The notes: generated by a model from the letters alone, not told the origin. Shown: positions 16,619 to 25,538, counted from the stretch's first letter. The stretch is DNA of 36,070 nucleotides from Limosilactobacillus caviae (GCF_014635905.1 NZ_BMDS01000011.1:1-36070); one strand, 5' to 3'. Translations and numbers: made by a program.

Positions 16619-18014
16619 GAAAACACATTTAGCACGGGAAATGAGTGCTCGGCATATTCAAATGATTGCGTTAGGGGGAGTGATTGGAACCGGCCTTTTT
16701 CTTAGCTCGGGCTATACTATTCATCAAGCTGGTCCGCTGGGAACGGTCATTGCCTACTTGATTGGGGCATTAATTGTCTATGCAGTAATGTTATGTTTAG
16801 GTGAATTAAGTGTTGCAATGCCTTACACAGGGGCGTTTCATGTTTATGCGAAAAATCTTATTGGCCCTGCTACCGGTTTTACCGTGGCAATTCTTTATTG
16901 GTTAACTTGGACGATTGCGATGGGGTCCGAATTTACTGCAACCGGATTAATTATGAAGCGGTGGTTTCCCCATGTTCCTGTTTGGTGGTGGAGTTTACTA
17001 TTTATCATCATTATCCTTTTATCGAACATTTTCACTGTCAAAGCATTTGCAGAAAGTGAATTCTGGCTTGCAGTGATCAAGGTAGTGGCAATTTGCTCTT
17101 TTATCTTACTTGGTACCATCGCAATTATCGGAATCATTCCTGTTCATGGTTATCAACATGCTCCCTTATTAACGAATTTTACTAGGGATGGGTTATTCCC
17201 AAGCGGCTTTAGCGGATTATTTATGACAATGCTGACAGTTAACTTCGCTTTTTCTGGGACAGAGCTGATCGCTATTACCGCTGGTGAAACTAAGCAGCCA
17301 GAAAAGACACTCCCCGCGGCAATTCATACAACTTTATGGCGGCTGATAATCTTCTTTGTCGGCAGCATGATTGTGATGGCCTCATTGATTCCTTATCAAA
17401 AAGCCGGTGTGACGCAAAGTCCGTTTGTATATGTTTTTAGTCAAATGGGGATCCCATATGCTGCAGATTTGATGAATTTTGTAGTCTTAACCGCAATTAT
17501 TTCTGCCGCTAATTCAGGATTATATGCATCAACACGGATGTTATGGTCATTAGCAAATGAGGGGACGGTCCCTTCAGTAATTGCTAAAACTAATAAACGT
17601 GGCATCCCGGTTGTAGCCCTTTTATTAAGTATGCTTGGCGGTGTATTGGCATTACTTTCCAGTATCTATGCTGCTGGAACAGTTTATTTAGTTCTTGTCT
17701 CTGTTTCCGGATTAGCCGTTGTGTTCGTTTGGATTGCAATTTCCTTGTGTGAGTTAATCTTCCGCCGGCGCTTTATTGCAGCTGGCCATCAGGTGAACGA
17801 ATTAAAATATCGGACGCCCTGGTATCCAGTAGTTCCATGGTTTGCATTTATTGCTAGCAGTCTTTCATGCATTTTAATTTGGTTTGATCCGCAACAACGG
17901 ATTGCATTATATTGTACGGTTCCTTTTGTACTTGCTTGCTATGCTGCCTACTATCTACAAGTACTTTGGCGAAAATATGTTGCAAAGAAAAAAGTTTCAG
18001 CTGTTGTTAAATAG
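16611..18014 (+). CDS. mmuP: Amino acid permease, probable S-methylmethionine transporter
   Basis: A 467-residue APC-family permease with about 12 helices. The first helix carries the family motif [13 protein letters not shown], which shapes the amino group site. It also has the [17 protein letters not shown] block and the W-rich segment after helix 4. It resembles the MmuP/LysP/GabP group. The partner gene mmuM overlaps it by 8 bases and both are under the T-box, so S-methylmethionine is the probable substrate; methionine or homocysteine are alternatives. The specific substrate is an inference from linkage. Confidence 0.8.
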   Translation: MTKKTHLAREMSARHIQMIALGGVIGTGLFLSSGYTIHQAGPLGTVIAYLIGALIVYAVMLCLGELSVAMPYTGAFHVYAKNLIGPATGFTVAILYWLTWTIAMGSEFTATGLIMKRWFPHVPVWWWSLLFIIIILLSNIFTVKAFAESEFWLAVIKVVAICSFILLGTIAIIGIIPVHGYQHAPLLTNFTRDGLFPSGFSGLFMTMLTVNFAFSGTELIAITAGETKQPEKTLPAAIHTTLWRLIIFFVGSMIVMASLIPYQKAGVTQSPFVYVFSQMGIPYAADLMNFVVLTAIISAANSGLYASTRMLWSLANEGTVPSVIAKTNKRGIPVVALLLSMLGGVLALLSSIYAAGTVYLVLVSVSGLAVVFVWIAISLCELIFRRRFIAAGHQVNELKYRTPWYPVVPWFAFIASSLSCILIWFDPQQRIALYCTVPFVLACYAAYYLQVLWRKYVAKKKVSAVVK

Positions 18015-18093
18015 ATGTAAAAAAGTTGTAATTAAAAAGGCTGTGACATGTAGTAAAATGTACAAGAATAATTTTTTAGTTAGGGGATATAAA

Positions 18094-18351
18094 ATGCATT
18101 CACTATTTTTACTACAGTTGATTCAAGCAGTCTTAGTAGCAATCCAATTAGTAATGATCTTCTCAGCTAATAAAGTTAAACGAGAATGGTTAACGGTTGG
18201 ACAGCTATGCATCGCAATCGTAATCTTAGCCGATCTCTTTTCGGAATTACTTTTCTTCAGATATACAACTGTCTTAACGGGATTCGTACTATTTCTTCAG
18301 TTGTTCTTGCTGCCGATGTTCTGGAAACAACTGAAAGCTTTTGAGGAATAG
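18094..18351 (+). CDS. Small membrane protein, unknown
   Basis: A protein of 85 residues from ATG 18094, with AGGGGAT 5-10 nt upstream. The longer in-frame start at 17884 would lie inside the permease gene and is unlikely. Three hydrophobic segments (about 5-23, 38-57 and 60-78) make up nearly all of it. It lies downstream of the permease without a terminator between, so it may be cotranscribed. No family is recognised. Confidence 0.6.
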   Translation: MHSLFLLQLIQAVLVAIQLVMIFSANKVKREWLTVGQLCIAIVILADLFSELLFFRYTTVLTGFVLFLQLFLLPMFWKQLKAFEE

Positions 18352-18374
18352 GATAATAGAAAATATCATGTAAG

Positions 18375-18406
18375 ACCAATCAATGTTTTGCACTGATTGG
18401 TTTTTT
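18375..18406 (+). terminator. Rho-independent terminator
   Basis: ACCAATCA (18375-18382) pairs with TGATTGGT (18394-18401), followed by TTTTT. It ends the T-box operon. Confidence 0.85.
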
Positions 18407-18497
18407 GTGAAGTTTTATCCTAAGTATCTATAAAATCCCTTTTCAACTTGCTATACTTAAGTTAATAACATGAGAAAAAGGGATGAGGATAATGGTA

Positions 18498-19268
18498 ATG
18501 GTCGATTTGCATTGTCATCTTTTACCGGGGATTGATGATGGATCAAAAAACATGAATATTTCATTGCGATTGGCAAAAGAGGCAACAGAAAACGGGGTAA
18601 CACATGCTCTTTTAACGCCGCACCATATGAATGGTCACTATGTAAATCATAAACAAGACGTTCTTCAACGAACAAAAGAATTTCAAGCAGAGTTAGAAAA
18701 GAATAATATTCCACTGACTGTCTTTCCCGGTCAGGAAGTGCGGATTAACGGACAATTGATGGATGCCCTCGATAATGATGATATCTTATTCGCAGACGAA
18801 AGCGGCAAGTATATGATGCTTGAATTTCCGGATAATGATGTTCCGCATTACACCAATCAGATGATTTTTAACCTTCAGCAACGTGGCATTACCCCTGTTG
18901 TCGTTCACCCAGAACGTAATACGAAGATTATGGCCGAACCGGATTTATTATACCAAATGCTTGAAAAGGGCTGCCTTTCACAGATTACGGCAAGCTCTTA
19001 TGTCGGAACATTTGGTAAGAAAGTTGAAAAATTCAGTAAAAATCTAATCGCAGCTGGTCAGGGATATGTTTTTGCGTCTGATGCACATGATTTACCTGGT
19101 CGAAAATACGAGATGCGGCAAGCCTTTGAAAAGCTGGCTCATGAGTTTAGTAAGGATATGGCTCAGGAATACCAAGATAACGCTCGTGCGATTATCAATG
19201 GCGATGAGGTTGTGCGGCATCAAATTAACAAAATCCAACAACGAAAGAAACTATTCGGCTTATTTTAA
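18498..19268 (+). CDS. CpsB-type PHP-domain protein tyrosine phosphatase
   Basis: From ATG 18498 the protein opens MVDLHCHLLPGIDDG, the standard start of CpsB/CapC/YwqE. GAGG 9 nt upstream fits this ATG better than the in-frame ATGs at 18483 or 18492. Metal-ligand motifs are H5-x-H7, HHMNGHY, GQEVR, VHPERN and ASDAHD. These Mn-dependent enzymes remove phosphate from the tyrosine-rich tail of the CpsD/EpsD kinase that controls exopolysaccharide length. No kinase, flippase or glycosyltransferase is nearby, so it is an orphan relative to a capsule cluster. It may act on a distant cluster or another phosphoprotein. It ends in a terminator. Confidence 0.88.
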   Translation: MVDLHCHLLPGIDDGSKNMNISLRLAKEATENGVTHALLTPHHMNGHYVNHKQDVLQRTKEFQAELEKNNIPLTVFPGQEVRINGQLMDALDNDDILFADESGKYMMLEFPDNDVPHYTNQMIFNLQQRGITPVVVHPERNTKIMAEPDLLYQMLEKGCLSQITASSYVGTFGKKVEKFSKNLIAAGQGYVFASDAHDLPGRKYEMRQAFEKLAHEFSKDMAQEYQDNARAIINGDEVVRHQINKIQQRKKLFGLF

Positions 19269-19343
19269 GCGGATTGGAAAAAGCTTGGCTTGCTATATTT
19301 GCCAGCTACCGTGTGTATTACATTTTACCTATAAAGTAGTAAA

Positions 19344-19370
19344 GGGACTGATCAATTCTCAGTCTCTTTT
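19344..19370 (+). terminator. Rho-independent terminator
   Basis: GGGACTGA (19344-19351) and TCAGTCTC (19359-19366) with a T-run, between the phosphatase and lysozyme genes. Confidence 0.75.
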
Positions 19371-19390
19371 CTTGAAAGAAGGATTAGTTG

Positions 19391-20293
19391 ATGGCATTAT
19401 ATTTTACGGATGTCTTTTCGGGAAGTGCAAATTGGATCGTAACGGACCCACATGCGCAGGGAACGATTGTTAAAGTATCTCAAGGAACGGGCTACCTAAA
19501 CCCAAAGTATCAATACCAATATTCGTTAGCGAAGAATGCTGGGCGGCTGTTAGGGCTGTATCACTATGCAGGTGGCGGTAACCCAATCGCAGAAGCAAAT
19601 TATTTCTTATCGCATATTCAAGATAAACTTGGTCAAGCAGTACTGGCGATTGATTGGGAACAGTATCAAAACGCTGCTTGGGGTGATACGACTTGGGTTC
19701 GCCGGTTTGTTGATGAAGTACATCGTCAAACCGGGATTTGGCCATTGATTTATGTCCAGGAATCAGCTATTTGGCAGGTTGCAGATTGCGTCAATGATTG
19801 TGGATTATGGGTAGCAAAGTATCCTTCCATGAATTGGCACTCATGGGAAGTTCCGGCAATGACTGTTAATACTAGTCCTTGGCAAACATATACTCTTTGG
19901 CAGTTTGCTGGTGATGACGAGGATCGTTCTATTGCGACCGTTGACCGTGAAGGATGGTATCGACTTGCAAATCCGACAGGTCAAACCGGTGTTAATTTAT
20001 CACCGTCCGAAAGTGATTCTTTAGTATGGACAGATTCGCTAGGGGATGTATGGCACCGCGAAAATGGTCGCTTTATAACAAATCGCGTCCTTGATTTAAG
20101 ATGGGGTGCTCTCCCAACATCTTCTGTAATTGCAACGTTACCAGTTGGTACGGTGATTGATTATGATGCTTGGTCACGGCACAACGGCTATGTTTGGTTA
20201 CGGCAGCCACGCACCGATGGTCAATATGGCTATCTTCCTTGCCGAAATGCTGATGATAATGAAGCATTTGGTAAATTTGAACCGCTTAATTAA
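19391..20293 (+). CDS. GH25 lysozyme/endolysin with C-terminal SH3-like domain, no signal peptide
   Basis: A protein of 300 residues from ATG 19391, with AGAAGGA 8 nt upstream. Residues 1-190 match the GH25 muramidase fold: FTDVFSG at the start with an Asp, YHYAGGGNP, AIDWE (86-90) with the catalytic Asp/Glu pair, and LWVAKYP and LWQFAGDD near the end. Residues about 215-295 look like an SH3b wall-binding domain (GDVWHRENGRFITN...WLRQPRTDGQYGYLPC). There is no signal peptide or membrane segment, as in phage endolysins, yet no holin or phage gene is nearby. It may be a domesticated prophage lysin or an autolysin freed by lysis. Confidence 0.85.
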   Translation: MALYFTDVFSGSANWIVTDPHAQGTIVKVSQGTGYLNPKYQYQYSLAKNAGRLLGLYHYAGGGNPIAEANYFLSHIQDKLGQAVLAIDWEQYQNAAWGDTTWVRRFVDEVHRQTGIWPLIYVQESAIWQVADCVNDCGLWVAKYPSMNWHSWEVPAMTVNTSPWQTYTLWQFAGDDEDRSIATVDREGWYRLANPTGQTGVNLSPSESDSLVWTDSLGDVWHRENGRFITNRVLDLRWGALPTSSVIATLPVGTVIDYDAWSRHNGYVWLRQPRTDGQYGYLPCRNADDNEAFGKFEPLN

Positions 20294-20303
20294 TGGTAAG
20301 TCT

Positions 20304-20332
20304 CTATCGTCTAATATTTTTGATGATAGGGG
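20304..20332 (+). terminator. Weak terminator-like hairpin after lysozyme
   Basis: CTATCGTC (20304-20311) and GATGATAG (20322-20329) pair with one mismatch, plus outer G-T pairs. The T-tract after it is poor. Confidence 0.4.
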
Positions 20333-20341
20333 CTATTTCTG

Positions 20342-20374
20342 TTAGTGCATTTAAGGATTTTTTACGTATATATA
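20342..20374 (+). promoter_or_regulatory. Noncanonical promoter of sbcD: TTAGTGCA-N15-CGTATATATA
   Basis: TTAGTGCA (20342-20349), 15 bases with a T-run, then CGTATATATA (20365-20374) and AATATTAGG. The same two blocks with the same spacing recur at 24648-24677 and 25398-25430. There is no TTGACA-like -35. TTTTTTACGTATA resembles the TTTTTACGAATA combox of competence sigma factor ComX in streptococci (one mismatch). Confidence 0.6.
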
Positions 20375-20405
20375 ATATTAGGAACATTATTTTCTGGAGG
20401 AGCTT

Positions 20406-21524
20406 ATGCGTTTTTTACATACTGCTGATTGGCATATCGGCAAAACCCTAAATGATTTTAGTTTACTTAATGACCAGTTGGCGACTTTTAAGCAAATTGA
20501 GCAGATTGCTAAGGCTGAACATGTTGATGCAATGGTGATCGCTGGAGATTTATATGACCGGAGTATTCCTAATGAGGCCGCGGTAAAACTATTGAACCAG
20601 ATGCTTCAAAAGCTGAACTTAGTTGACCGCTTACCAATTCTTGCCATTAGCGGTAACCACGATTCTGCTGCACGGCTTAGTACGGGGACTGATTGGTTCG
20701 CCTACCAGTCATTTTTCCTCAATACTAATCTTGCGCGTGCTTTTACGCCAATTACGATCAAGGATACACAGTTTTTCTTATTACCATTTTTTGGAATTCA
20801 AGAAGTACGGAACTATTTTAATGATGATAAGATAAAAAATGTTAATGATGCAATGCAGCGGATTACTGCAGAAATGGTTAAATCCTTTGCGCCTGACAAA
20901 CACCATGTATTAGTTGCCCATTTCTTTGCAGCTGGCAGTAAGCGAACTGCTGATTCTGAGACTTTGATTGAGGTTGGTGGCTTGAGTGCAGTAACGACTG
21001 ATGTTTTATCACCCTTTGATTATGTTGCACTTGGCCACCTTCATAATAAGAATGCCTTAAATGAAGAGAAAATTAAATATAGTGGCTCGCCAATGAAGTT
21101 TTCTGTCTCTGAGGCGAACCAGGAAAAGGGTGTGTGGCTAGTTGATACTGCCCCGTTTTGTGTTAAGTGGATTCCACTAACGCCTGTTCATGATATTCAT
21201 CTTTTAAAAGCAAGCTTTGACGAGCTTATTACGAACGCTGATCGAAAGCCGCAAGATGATTTTTATGATATTGAACTAACAAATCATGAACGAATTCCTG
21301 ATGTCTTGAATAAACTTCGTGAATATTATCCTAAGATCGTTAGTTTGCATCGTACCCACCAAGCACAAAAAGTACAGCTTAATTTGAGCAAAAAGCGTGC
21401 GCAAGAATCACCATTAGACCTGCTTGCGGATTTCTATTCGCAAACGATGGGGAATAGAATGACGAGTCAACAAAGAAAATGGGCAGAGGATGCTTTGACA
21501 ACGGTTATGAAAGAGGAGAACTAA
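20406..21524 (+). CDS. sbcD: Exonuclease subunit SbcD
   Basis: A 372-residue Mre11-type nuclease. Metal-site motifs appear in order: DWHIGK (Asp8 and His10), GDLYDRS, GNHDS, VAHF and GHLH. A capping domain follows. A TGGAGGAG site precedes the ATG. With SbcC it opens hairpins and cuts at cruciforms and blocked ends. The sbcC ATG follows its stop with no gap, so the two are translationally coupled. Its promoter has the CGTATATATA signature shared with two nearby intergenic RNAs. Confidence 0.95.
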   Translation: MRFLHTADWHIGKTLNDFSLLNDQLATFKQIEQIAKAEHVDAMVIAGDLYDRSIPNEAAVKLLNQMLQKLNLVDRLPILAISGNHDSAARLSTGTDWFAYQSFFLNTNLARAFTPITIKDTQFFLLPFFGIQEVRNYFNDDKIKNVNDAMQRITAEMVKSFAPDKHHVLVAHFFAAGSKRTADSETLIEVGGLSAVTTDVLSPFDYVALGHLHNKNALNEEKIKYSGSPMKFSVSEANQEKGVWLVDTAPFCVKWIPLTPVHDIHLLKASFDELITNADRKPQDDFYDIELTNHERIPDVLNKLREYYPKIVSLHRTHQAQKVQLNLSKKRAQESPLDLLADFYSQTMGNRMTSQQRKWAEDALTTVMKEEN

Positions 21525-24500
21525 ATGCGACCTTTAACGATTGAATTAAAATATTTTGGCCCCTATAAGCATCAGCTGATTGATTTTACTCAATTTAAGG
21601 ATCAATCCCTGTTTTTGGTAGCAGGGAATACCGGTGCTGGTAAGACAACTATTTTTGATGCAATGTGTTATGCGCTTTTTGGACAGACAACTAATGACCG
21701 TGATCGTTCTGCTGCTGCGCTTCGTTCAGATTTTGCTCCCACCGATCAAGAAACGATGGTAAAGTTTACTTTTGAACATCAAGGCCATAAATATCAAGTT
21801 ATGCGGCGCCCTAAGCAGGTTCTCGAAGGCCGAAAGGGAAATCTAATTGAACATAATCAGGCTGTTGACCTGATTTATCCGCTTGAAGATAGTCATCCCC
21901 ATGAGGTCACTAAAATTAAGGAAGCTGATCGATTTATTACTGAACTGCTGAATCTTACTCGGGATCAATTTAAGCAGATTGTCCTGTTGCCCCAAGGAAA
22001 GTTTCGCCAATTTCTTGATTCAGATAGCAATACTAAAGAAACGCTTCTCCGGGATCTATTTAATACTTCGCGTTACGAACGATTAGCCCAACAGTTAAAA
22101 GATAATTTGCGTGAACAAAAGAAAACGTTAAATACCCAAGAGACAAAATTGCAGTCACTAAAAGAAACTGTTACAGAAATTGATTCACAATTAACAACAA
22201 CGGATTGGTTAAGCGCAGCTAATGACCATCTAGCGCATCTGAAAGCTGATTTGGCTGGTTTGAAAGATGAAGAAGTTCAACAGCAAAAGACCATTAATGC
22301 ACTAGATGCTAAATTTCATGCTCAGCAAGAGTTGAAGAAAAATATTGAAGCGTTAACGGAAGTTCGAAAAGCATTGACTGCGCTTAAGGCACAACAAGTT
22401 GAAATTGATGCGAAAAAACATAAAATTGCAACGATTGAGTGGTACCAAAAGCATCAAACAGACTACCAACGGTGGGTAGATGGCGAGACCCGTCTTTGCA
22501 ATTTAAACGGTGAAGAAATACGTTTACAGAAAAAGCAGCATACTCAGCAGCAAAAACAAGTACAAATTAAAGCAGAATTAGATGATGCTAACACAAAGCA
22601 AAAGGAAACAGACCAACTACAAGCACAGTTAACTGATTTAGTGGGAAAATTGCCGTTATTTAAGGAACGCGATGAGTTAACGAGTGACGTTAGCGAATTG
22701 GAAACAAAATTAAGAGCGCAAACGACCCGACAGCAGAATTACGAACAAAGGATTAAGAAGATCCAACAGCAGTTAACGGCCTTAGCTACTAACTTAAAGG
22801 AACATGATGGCCTTAATGATGAACAAATTAGCCTGGCAAAACAACAAGGCAAACATGAAAAGCTAACTACTGAAGCACTTAATCTTGAGCAATTGATGAC
22901 TAACCTGACTGCTGAAAAACAACACCGCCATAAACTGGACAACCAGATTAAGAGGGCACAAAAGGCTGCAGAAGATGATCAGACTAGATTAGCAGAATTA
23001 AATGATCAGTTTGCCCGTCATCAAATTGCACTGCTAGCACAAAAGCTAAAGCCTAATACCCCATGTCCAATTTGCGGTTCCCTTGATCACCCTCATCCAG
23101 CAAGGCTAAAAGACGATGATAATACCCTTGTTACTGAGGAAGAGGTAACAATTGCCTCTAAACAGGCACAGCAAAGCCAGAGTACCCTTGTCCGTCTCGA
23201 AGAACAAGAAAAACAGGTGATCCAAAGCATCGAGAATTTAATGACACAAGTAGGAACAGCGCAAAATAATGTTATCCGCTTAATGAAACTTGATGAATTA
23301 CCAGCTGACTGGCGAAATCAAATTACTGAACGCACTCAGCAGTTAAAACAATTGGAAGTAAAATTAAATCAAACGGCACGGCAAATCAAAATTTGGCAGC
23401 AAGAACAGGCTGAATTTCAACATGATCTAACACTACAGCAAGACCAACTAAAGCAGGTTGAAGATAAGGTTAATCAGCTTAACCAACAACTAATTGCCAA
23501 GAAGACACTTTTATCAGAAAAAGAACAAGCACTTCCAGATGAATTTTCAACAAAGCAAGCTGTTGAAAAGCAGATAACTACCTATAAAAAGCAAATTGAT
23601 GAGTTTAATCATCATTTAGAATCACTGCAAAAACTACAACAAGAAAATAATCAAGCACTTGCGGTTACCCATAGCCAGCTTCAACAAGTCCAAAATGACA
23701 TTACTTCTCAAAAAGTCCAACAGACTGGTTTACGTGAAAAGCTGATAGCATTGCTAAAACAATATGACCCTCACTCCACATGGGACTTTTGGCAAGAAGC
23801 CGCTGAGCAATTGCCCTTATTAGAAAGCTTACGGACTAAAATTACAGCGTACGAAAATCAAGTTCGTGATGAGCAGCGGCAAGAAGCCCAATTAACAGAA
23901 TTAGTAAAAGATCAACCGTTGCCAAGTCTTAAAGAAACGCAAACATTACTTACTGTCGCGCAAGGAAAAGCTAGCCAGCAGCAACAAGCTATTGGGAAGC
24001 TAACTGCTAATTATCAGCAATTGGCAAAAGCTAACTGCCAAATCAATAACTTAATTAATCAAACAGGTAAACTTAATCGGGCAATTAATGAGTTACAAAC
24101 TCTTACAGACGTTGTGACTGGTAATACAGAAAATCACGTTAGCTTGGAGCGGTACGTCCTTCAAGCATATTTCCAAGATGTCTTAGTGACTGCCAACGTT
24201 CAACTTGATCGTTTAACTAATGGACGTTATCAATTTGAACTAGCGACTGAGAGTCATGGTGCTGGTGCCAAGTGGAGCGGACTTGAAGTTAACGTTTATG
24301 ATGATAATGCTGGCAGGACGCGGAGTGCTCGGACACTTTCGGGTGGAGAAAGTTTTATGGCTTCTCTTGCATTAGCTCTTGCTCTTTGCCAGATTATCCA
24401 AGAGCAAAGCGGAGGAATTGAGATTGATGCTTTATTCATTGATGAAGGATTTGGCTCGCTAGACCAACAGGCACTTGATGATGCTTTACACGCTCTTCAA

Positions 24501-24629
24501 GAATTAGAGGGTCGGCGGATGATTGGAATTATTAGTCATGTAACTGAATTAGAAAATCAGATTCCAAATCAATTACTTGTCCAGTCGCATAATGGACGTA
24601 GTAGCGTTACCTATCAGCATGAATTTTAA
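21525..24629 (+). CDS. sbcC: Exonuclease subunit SbcC
   Basis: An SMC-like Rad50-type ATPase of 1034 residues. Walker A is GNTGAGKTT (34-42). Two long coiled coils flank the zinc hook CPIC (Cys514 and Cys517), through which two molecules link. The ABC signature LSGGES is near residue 940, and Walker B with the D-loop (LFIDEGFGSLD) near 967. It drives the SbcD nuclease on DNA ends and palindromes. Length and domain order are normal for lactobacilli. Confidence 0.95.
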   Translation: MRPLTIELKYFGPYKHQLIDFTQFKDQSLFLVAGNTGAGKTTIFDAMCYALFGQTTNDRDRSAAALRSDFAPTDQETMVKFTFEHQGHKYQVMRRPKQVLEGRKGNLIEHNQAVDLIYPLEDSHPHEVTKIKEADRFITELLNLTRDQFKQIVLLPQGKFRQFLDSDSNTKETLLRDLFNTSRYERLAQQLKDNLREQKKTLNTQETKLQSLKETVTEIDSQLTTTDWLSAANDHLAHLKADLAGLKDEEVQQQKTINALDAKFHAQQELKKNIEALTEVRKALTALKAQQVEIDAKKHKIATIEWYQKHQTDYQRWVDGETRLCNLNGEEIRLQKKQHTQQQKQVQIKAELDDANTKQKETDQLQAQLTDLVGKLPLFKERDELTSDVSELETKLRAQTTRQQNYEQRIKKIQQQLTALATNLKEHDGLNDEQISLAKQQGKHEKLTTEALNLEQLMTNLTAEKQHRHKLDNQIKRAQKAAEDDQTRLAELNDQFARHQIALLAQKLKPNTPCPICGSLDHPHPARLKDDDNTLVTEEEVTIASKQAQQSQSTLVRLEEQEKQVIQSIENLMTQVGTAQNNVIRLMKLDELPADWRNQITERTQQLKQLEVKLNQTARQIKIWQQEQAEFQHDLTLQQDQLKQVEDKVNQLNQQLIAKKTLLSEKEQALPDEFSTKQAVEKQITTYKKQIDEFNHHLESLQKLQQENNQALAVTHSQLQQVQNDITSQKVQQTGLREKLIALLKQYDPHSTWDFWQEAAEQLPLLESLRTKITAYENQVRDEQRQEAQLTELVKDQPLPSLKETQTLLTVAQGKASQQQQAIGKLTANYQQLAKANCQINNLINQTGKLNRAINELQTLTDVVTGNTENHVSLERYVLQAYFQDVLVTANVQLDRLTNGRYQFELATESHGAGAKWSGLEVNVYDDNAGRTRSARTLSGGESFMASLALALALCQIIQEQSGGIEIDALFIDEGFGSLDQQALDDALHALQELEGRRMIGIISHVTELENQIPNQLLVQSHNGRSSVTYQHEF

Positions 24630-24647
24630 CTTTATTTAATAGAAAAA

Positions 24648-24677
24648 ATGCAAACATCAGAAATTTACGTATATATA
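24648..24677 (+). promoter_or_regulatory. Noncanonical promoter: ATGCA-N15-CGTATATATA
   Basis: ATGCA (24648-24652) and CGTATATATA (24668-24677) have the same 15-base spacing as at the sbcD site and at 25398-25430. It is followed by TATAGGG, the likely transcription start of the structured element at 24684. Confidence 0.6.
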
Positions 24678-24683
24678 AATATA

Positions 24684-24806
24684 GGGAGGCTGATTTGCGG
24701 AACGTAGATTATTCATTTCACGACTCCTTAAAAATTCCCACTTTATCCGCAAATCTAATATCTTTCCTATCATTTGAGGTTGAGCGCAGGTTCAGCCTCT
24801 TTTTTG
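24684..24806 (+). ncRNA. Candidate small RNA or leader A between sbcC and the hydrolase gene
   Basis: A self-contained transcription unit: the promoter above, a 10-bp long-range stem (GATTTGCGGA 24692-24701 with TCCGCAAATC 24746-24755) and an intrinsic terminator. The terminator is GAGGTTGA 24776-24783 with TCAGCCTC 24792-24799, then six T's. The 44-nt loop is unpaired and pyrimidine-rich, with CUCC (24724-24727) and UUCCCA (24735-24740), which could pair with ribosome sites. The 5' end GAGGCTGA (24686-24693) can pair perfectly with the 3' terminator arm. A switch between termination and read-through into the next gene is therefore possible. No Rfam family is recognised. Confidence 0.6.
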
Positions 24807-24842
24807 GTATACTTTAAGAAAATAAAAAAGAAGGTCTGTGTT

Positions 24843-25391
24843 ATGCCTAAAGCATTATTAATTATTGACTATACTAACGATTTTGTTGCCGACAATGGGG
24901 CGCTTACATGTGGGAAGCCAGCCCAAGCGATTGATGAGTATCTGGTTTCATTAGCAGAGCAATATTATCAAAATGGTGATTATATTATCTTCCCAACGGA
25001 TGGCCATCACCGTCATGATCCATTTCATCCTGAGTCTAAGCTTTTTCCGCCGCACAATATCATCGGAACACCAGGAAGAAATCTTTACGGGAGGGTAAAT
25101 GACTGGTACCAGGCACATAAGGAAAGTAACCGTGTCTATCAGTTTGCTAAAAATCGGTACTCATCTTTTCAAAATACCAATCTGGATAACTATCTTCGTG
25201 AACGCAAAATTACGGATCTATGCATTAGCGGTGTCTGTACCGATATTTGTGTCCTTCACACCGCAATCGCTGCTTATAATTTAGACTACCAAATTACAAT
25301 TCCTCAGCATGGCGTGGCAACATTTACGCCTAATGGAACCGAATGGGCTTTCAGTCACTTTAAAAATAGTCTTGGTGCGAAAATTATTTAA
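24843..25391 (+). CDS. Isochorismatase-family cysteine hydrolase, nicotinamidase-like
   Basis: A protein of 182 residues from ATG 24843, with AAGGT upstream; the longer in-frame start at 24774 lies inside the terminator. The catalytic triad of the family is in place: Asp9 (IIDYTNDF), Lys103 (FAKNRYSSF) and Cys136 (GVCTDIC). Asp53, His55 and His62 in TDGHHRHDPFHPE sit like the metal ligands of nicotinamidase PncA. It probably converts nicotinamide to nicotinate for NAD salvage, but other amides are possible. It is flanked on both sides by the two candidate small RNAs. Confidence 0.82.
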   Translation: MPKALLIIDYTNDFVADNGALTCGKPAQAIDEYLVSLAEQYYQNGDYIIFPTDGHHRHDPFHPESKLFPPHNIIGTPGRNLYGRVNDWYQAHKESNRVYQFAKNRYSSFQNTNLDNYLRERKITDLCISGVCTDICVLHTAIAAYNLDYQITIPQHGVATFTPNGTEWAFSHFKNSLGAKII

Positions 25392-25397
25392 GATTTT

Positions 25398-25430
25398 TTA
25401 GTGCAAAAGCTGCTTTTTCGCGTATATATA
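25398..25430 (+). promoter_or_regulatory. Noncanonical promoter: TTAGTGCA-N15-CGTATATATA
   Basis: TTAGTGCA (25398-25405) and CGTATATATA (25421-25430), identical in both blocks and spacing to the sbcD promoter. It starts 7 bases after the hydrolase stop codon and precedes structured element B. Confidence 0.6.
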
Positions 25431-25436
25431 TTTATA

Positions 25437-25538
25437 GAGGCTTAGAAAGTCATTTTATAATCTCCAACTTCGTATCATTATCTTCCACATGTTAACTAAG
25501 CCTTTGTTTGACTGGTGATTTATCACTAGTCTTTTTTA
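25437..25538 (+). ncRNA. Candidate small RNA B downstream of the hydrolase gene
   Basis: Laid out like element A. AGGCTTAG (25438-25445) pairs with CTAAGCCT (25496-25503) around a 50-nt open loop with CUCC (25462-25465) and CUUCCACA (25482-25489). An intrinsic terminator follows: GACTGGTGA 25510-25518 with TCACTAGTC 25523-25531, then six T's. It is about 100 nt. The next gene starts 140 bases later from a separate promoter, so this should be a free RNA. The loop may target ribosome sites. Apart from the shared promoter and the loop motifs, sequence identity to A is low. Confidence 0.6.
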
